Source of the DNA: Mactra quadrangularis
Lineage: Eukaryota; Mollusca; Bivalvia; Venerida; Mactridae
Direction of reading: 5' to 3'
DNA: 64,000 nucleotides
NCBI GenBank assembly: GCA_025267735.1
Contig: CM046299.1
Coordinates: 40,625,733 to 40,689,732, forward strand
The translations under genes were made by a program, and so were the position numbers. Positions 58,738 through 64,000 of the stretch are shown piece after piece. A model generated the notes under the pieces. The model searched no databases and had not been told where the DNA came from. It saw only the letters and a list, made by a program, of their open reading frames with translations. Numbering within the stretch: position 1 is the first letter of the stretch; the number at the start of each line of letters is the position of its first letter.

Positions 58738-59006
58738 TATTGTGCGTAAATATTGACCCCGATCTCATTTTTCACATTTGCATCTAATAATTATCTACAC
58801 ATATCCCGACGAAAATCAGTACCACGCCTATTCTACACTTCGGCAGCGATCGTAAAGTTATAGAAGTATATTGTGTGTTAAATTTTAGCTTATAATCCTT
58901 ACGGACACGGTGTAATCGAAGATTAATACTACAATCGTAGGCCCTATTCAATGTAATGAATATTCTTGCATAAAGGTCAGGTCGGTGTCAATATTTACGC
59001 ACTATA
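58738..59006. mobile_element. MITE, TTGTGCGTAAA..TTGACCCCGATCT family, second copy
   Basis: Inverted relative to 23564-23823; shares ATCCCGACGAAAATCAGTAC and TGTAATGAATATTCTTGCAT in reverse order. Confidence 0.8.
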
Positions 59007-61985
59007 CTATTTCACCATTTTCAAATTTAAAATGAAACAGTGCGCTGACTGCGCTCCCCTGACCATTGAATATATAAAAGTTGACTGTAAAAAAGGTAAA
59101 ACTCATTACTAGCTGTTGGTGTTTATGCTGAAGTATGTTTTTGTTGTCAATTTTACTGTAATATTTTATTCACAAAGGAAATTTGTCATATTATTATACA
59201 TCCTCATATTATAATTATGTACTTATTTTTGTTTGCTTCGTTTTCCATTCATTCTTTATTCTGTATGTTTTTTATCAATCTGATAATTGTATTGAACACG
59301 AGAGTGTGCTTGTGTGTGTTTTTTGTGCGAGTATGCGAGAGTGGAGGAATTTTTGCGAGTGCGCGTAAGTGCGTGAGTGAGTGCGCGAGACCATGAGCGT
59401 ATTTTACTTTCGTATTGTAATATCAAAATACGACAATGCACGTTATTTTGTACAAGTCTTAAATAAAATCTGAATCTGACTCTAAAATTGTCAGATATTA
59501 TTTTCTTTCTGTGTCACCTAATGTCATTTATAGATTTAAGTACAAAACTGACAAATCAAGTTAAGTTTGCAGAACCGACGAGGCTTACATAATACTATTG
59601 TATCTTCCTGGTGTACTAATTAACTTCAGGATTGAGAACATACTTAACTTTTTCTCTTATTACTGTGTTATAATGACTCACATGGCAGGCTGTAAGATGA
59701 CACCGTCAACATATGATTTGTTTGATCAAACATTGCCAATGAGGTGTTAAAAACAAGGTACAAACATGGTTATAAACGTAATCATTGCCAATCATACATT
59801 ATAGTCTTGTTTATTGCGCAATTTCTATCAAATGGAAAACATCTTTTCAATTTTTGACTAGTCATAATAACGTTCCTTCGAAATACCTGGCAATTTTCGT
59901 AACTTGAAACATTGAAAACCCGATTGCATTCGGATTTACCTCGGCGGTCTTCTACGCCGATAAATATTTTCGTCGATGATACCCGAGGCTAATCCGAATG
60001 AACCCGATTGATCGAAATCCAATCGTGACGCCTCGGCAATATCTTTGGCTTGAAATTATTGGACAACATATCGAGTTTCGATTAACAAAATATCATCGCG
60101 TTTGAATCACTTCGGCTTTTATACAAACTTCGCAATTCGGAGGTATTCGGAAATTCCCGATGTAATTGCGTGATCAAATACAGTGATTTTTTTTGGAATT
60201 ACGGAACCACTACGGAAAAGGGTGAGATGGTCCGAATGCATCGTCGAGTTTATTTTCAGGTATAAGAAAACTTGAATTTTTTATATAATTAAGTGTTGTT
60301 GTTTTTTCAATTTATGTATTACATGTATAGATATTGTACCGATTTTCGAAATAATTATTGCGTTATTTTTCGAAATTATCATTTTCGTTTTTTTAAAAAT
60401 TAATTATTTCGTTAGGACGAGTAAATGACTATAAAAAAGTATTTCAAACGACATTTTAGTGGCTCAGTATATATACATTATCGCTACAAGTTAAAATGGT
60501 TACTTTGTGAAGTCCTGGAATATATGGTATTAATTTGCGTTTGTCTCTATTATGACTGTTGAAATTATTCTTATCAATGCATTTGTATATAAGTATATGA
60601 TTTATCAATTTATATATCACTAGAAAAAGAATTTAATCAATCAAAACCTTTCAGTTTGTCCAAACCAATAAACACTGTTAAATATATATATATATTTTAT
60701 TTATTTGATTATAATTCACATTTTTCTTTCTTGACGATTCTTGACGGTTCTTGTCGTTTCTTGACGGTAAATAGGGAGACCGCTGTTAAATATATCTATT
60801 TTCTTGCATGTTTTCCTAAATTAATATTTGCCTTTGCCGCGTGCATTATGAATAAGTTTATATAGTGTAAGCAAAACAACAGCATACTTTTCTAAAACAA
60901 TTGCCTTGCCCTATAGTGATTAATTATTTTATGGTCATCTATTTTGGTCCAGACATATTAAATACATAGACCTCACCTATGGTAGGGTAAAGTACTTTTA
61001 TATGGTGAAACAAACAAATAATAATCATTTATAGAAGAGATTAATCTGTTTTTTTTTGTAGACAAAAATAGTTCGAAAGGACACCTATAACCATAGATAT
61101 GACCCTACTACGTACCAGAATCGTGATTTTAGAAATATAAAGTATTATATTGATATCTTATTTAATTATACACACAAACAGCTTATGGTGTTTTCACTCG
61201 ACAAATTATAGTTCTGATTGAAAATAAGATTAGCAATGCAATTTAAGTTTCTAGTATATAAGTACTATTTCAGGCCATGAGGTGCAAACTCAATCTAAGC
61301 ATTGGATTTCGGTACACTTATATCGTGTCTTTTGCGCAGGACCGTGCCAACAGCAGTTGATTAGGTTGGTACAAATGTTAATTACAATCGGGTTTGAAGT
61401 CCAGGGTATATTGGAATGACACGAATTTTCTCACCACGGCAGTTGCGGTTATAAATTAATTATACACTTAACAAAACTTTTAAGTATACATGTACATCTA
61501 AGTTAACGTTTACTTGCGTATCCCGTTTTACTGATTTTGTATTTCAATGAATTTAATGAAATACTTTTTGTCAAAATGAGTGAACGTTTGCACTATAATG
61601 TATGGAAACCGAAACTTGAAAATTGAAAGGATCTCCATTTTTAAACTACGGAATGTATACCGAACTTAAAATTTAGAAACAAAATGCTGACTAAAGTCCC
61701 TTATTCACGTTCCCCATAGACGGGTTTTTATCATAGTTTTGCAATCGAGCGGTGTTAATGAATCTTATCGATTTAAATGATAAGCACGTTATAATTAATG
61801 ATTTATTTATGTTGTGTATGCATTTATTATAGTTTTTAACACTCATTTCAAAGTGTTATTGACATGCGGGGAAATTCTACCTTAATGAAACATTTATTCA
61901 TATCAGTAACCAAAGTATAGGTCCAGATTTACCATCAGTGACTTGTATTTGTAAATTAATTTTAAGATAAGAATAACAAATACTC

Positions 61986-62646
61986 TATGGTGGCTGATTT
62001 ATGCCATGTCGTATTTTCGTTTCTTCGCGGCGAAGAAACGAAGAAACAAAAACACGAAGACACGACCAATCCATAGTTTGTCGTATCTTCGTCTTTTCGT
62101 TTCTTCGTTTCTTCGCCACGAAGAAACGAATACACGACAAAATGAATACAACAATACGACAGATAAAATGTGTCGTGTTTTCGCCTTACATCTGTCGTAT
62201 CTTCGTCTTTTCGTTTTTGTGGCGAAGAAACAAAAGGACGAAGATACGACAGATGTAAGGCGAAAACACGACAAATCCATAGTTTGTCGTATCTTCGTCT
62301 TTTCATTTCTTCGTGGCGAAGAAACGAAAGGACGAAGATACGACAGATGTAAGGCGAAAACACGACAAATCCATAGTTTGTCGTATCTTCGTCCTTTCGT
62401 TTCTTCGCCACGAAGAAACGAAAAGACGAAGATACGACAGATGTAAGGCGAAAACACGACACATTGTATCTGTCGTATTGTTGTATTTATTTTGTCGTGT
62501 GTTCGTTTCTTCGTGGCGAAGAAATGAAGAAACGAAAAGACGAAGATACGACAAACTTTGGATTGGTCCTGTCTTCGTGTTTGCCTTTCTTCGTTTCTTC
62601 GAGGCGAAGAAACGAAAATACGACATGGCATAAATCAGCCACCATA
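61986..62646. repeat. 661-bp palindrome composed of smaller palindromes
   Basis: The outer ends TATGGTGGCTGATTTATGCC and GGCATAAATCAGCCACCATA are perfect inverses. Inside, about seven short hairpins of the type TTCGTTTCTTCG(C/G)(G/C)CGAAGAAACGAA are spaced by about 60-110 bp. They alternate with GTCGTATCTTCGTC / GACGAAGATACGAC and TCGCCTTACATCTGTCG / CGACAGATGTAAGGCGA words. The whole folds on itself end to end, and each piece folds locally. Overlapping open frames up to 210 codons on both strands are a by-product of low complexity. Confidence 0.95.
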
Positions 62647-62778
62647 AATACACACATAAGACGTATTAAATATTAAGTCAAGCATATATATGTTTATGGT
62701 ACATTGCATTATTATAAATGTAACCTGTGTTTGCACAATAAAATTCTGTCCTGTACGTAAAATAATCATTCGGGAATA

Positions 62779-63141
62779 AGGAACCTTAGTCAATTATTTC
62801 CCCGTGTATACTCTTAAAATATGTAGGTCCAATTAGCTGGATTACTCGGAATTTTCCCTTACTTTTCAATGTCAATTTGCCAAAATTAATCTTAAATAAC
62901 TTTTTTGTAAATCATTTATTTTGTTCGAAATTCAAGCTAAATATTTTTAGGGTAAAGACCTATCTAAATTTCATCACTTCTGTAAATATCTTCACTAACA
63001 AGAAAGAAATTAGATGAAATATTTTGTTATCCTTACATTAGAATTCAATGACAAAATCCGAGGATACCAACTGAAAGGACCTTCTTACCAATTTGATTGC
63101 TTCAGATTTTATCAGGGAAAAATAACTGACTAAAGTCCTTT
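62779..63141. mobile_element. MITE, GGGACTTTAGTCAGTTAT family, longer copy
   Basis: Left end AAGGAACCTTAGTCAATTAT (diverged) and right end AATAACTGACTAAAGTCCTT. The left half matches 36644-36814, then about 190 bp of additional interior. Confidence 0.7.
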
Positions 63142-63723
63142 ACAGGTGATTAAGGTGGTGCACGCATATCCTTTTACTGGGGTAATATCTACTCTCACAT
63201 CCACTTTACCGCAGAAATTGAACAAATAAGATTGTGCTCGTAGGAATATATTTCTTTGAAACTGTGCAACAATATCGCAGACTTATGTGTTTTATCCATA
63301 AAAGGATGAGTCTAAAATTAAAGTACAGAAAAACAAAGCATGTTTACATGTTTGATTTATTAGACATTACTGTCCACAAAAGATGCGACCGATTGATTTA
63401 AAACTACACTGGTTGAGGGGTTAAAACGTTGTGACATTTGGTCGGAAGGTAAAAACACATGTTTATTCTATACCGTTATAATAATATACAAACAAACACT
63501 GTACCCATAAGTAATTACTTATATCATACAATTACTGATACTGTCATCATTTGGCTTCGTGACGTCATCATTAAAATAGACATTTTTAATTTCATAACTT
63601 ATAATTTTAATCTTAACAAAGCCACACACAGCGTGATTAAGATATCTACAATCGGAACTCTACGTTGGTCTTCCACGTTTATTTGAGTTGAGACTCGTCG
63701 AGAAGTTCCGAATGAAATAGCTG

Positions 63724-63770
63724 TTAACCCGATTAGCTCAGTTGGAAGGGCGTTCAACTGTAAATTTAAT
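63724..63770 (+). mobile_element. tRNA-like 5' half (SINE head fragment)
   Basis: CCCGATTAGCTCAGTTGGAA is a good A box with tRNA-like D arm. No B box follows, so this is a truncated SINE head or tRNA pseudogene. Confidence 0.5.
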
Positions 63771-64000
63771 GATCGTTTACGCTTGCGATAGGTGATTTAA
63801 AGATGGACGAAGCGCCCATACCCCCCTGACGATGAAGAACGACAATGGCATATGTAAATAAGAGTAAGATTTGGAACAGAGCAAGACGAAAGTTAAAAAA
63901 TGCGCAGGCACATGTACCCCCGCAGTTATATCTTCTTTTAATATAAGACGCATGTTAGAAAATAAGCTGGTACCTCCTTCCATCTACTTATAACTTATAC

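Larger units (their letters stand above)
56700..64000. other. Gene-free right flank
   Basis: Upstream of the G-alpha start. No coding region I can support. Listed contents are two adjacent MITEs (58429 and 58738), the long palindrome at 61986 and a MITE at 62779. An inverted pair (CATTCGGATTTACCTCGG / CCGAGGCTAATCCGAATG) at 59936-60000 is a small hairpin. The G-alpha promoter and any 5' noncoding exon should be in the first few kb, but I could not place them. Confidence 0.55.

Noticed and set aside
61962..62653. Long overlapping open frames (up to 210 codons) on both strands
   Set aside because: They arise from the palindrome's low-complexity, stop-poor words. Strand-symmetric frames with the same peptide words (RRNEET, SYLR) are not genes.

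Overview
This is an AT-rich, intron-rich eukaryotic nuclear window. Four protein-coding genes sit in a background full of SINEs, MITEs, fold-back (palindromic) elements and one intact non-autonomous LTR retrotransposon. tRNA-headed SINEs whose tail reads GTTGGGTTTAACGCCGTAGC, frequent ACATGTACATGTA-type words and the gene content fit a bivalve mollusc. That is an inference from general knowledge; no species is claimed.

Layout. (1) 211-1695, plus strand: the last three coding exons of a SMARCC (BAF155/BAF170, moira-type) SWI/SNF subunit, with a 3'UTR to about 2600. (2) 9491-13456, plus strand: a two-exon gene for a type II membrane protein resembling fucosyltransferases, with a 33-nt first coding exon. 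(3) 21276-37752, plus strand: a complete 13-exon NRAMP/SLC11A (DMT1-like) divalent-metal transporter. My exon model joins in frame to 568 aa. (4) 44093-56609, minus strand: a complete 9-exon heterotrimeric G protein alpha subunit, nearest the Gs class but with a divergent C-terminus. My model joins in frame to 436 aa. The stretches 2.6-9.5, 13.5-21.2, 37.8-44.0 and 56.7-64 kb hold mobile-element debris and no gene I can support.

The most unusual signal involves two of the genes. In the NRAMP gene, the last 39 nt of exon 10 plus its GTAAGT splice donor are tandemly repeated (56-57 bp unit, about 9 copies, a fold-back insertion, then about 6 more) into the following intron. In the G-alpha gene, intron 4 carries an older array whose best-preserved units resemble the 3' end of exon 4 plus its donor. 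Two unrelated genes therefore carry arrays of duplicated exon-end/5' splice-site units. I do not know a described system that accounts for this.

Other notable structures: a 661-bp palindrome built of smaller palindromes at 62 kb; an LTR element in NRAMP intron 1 with two 1029-bp LTRs that look identical, inserted on the minus strand; a MITE nested in a longer TIR element at 41.8-43.4 kb; and a MITE between two near-identical 100-bp direct repeats at 14.5-15.0 kb. The four genes are functionally unrelated (chromatin remodelling, glycosylation, metal transport, signalling), and nothing suggests co-regulation.
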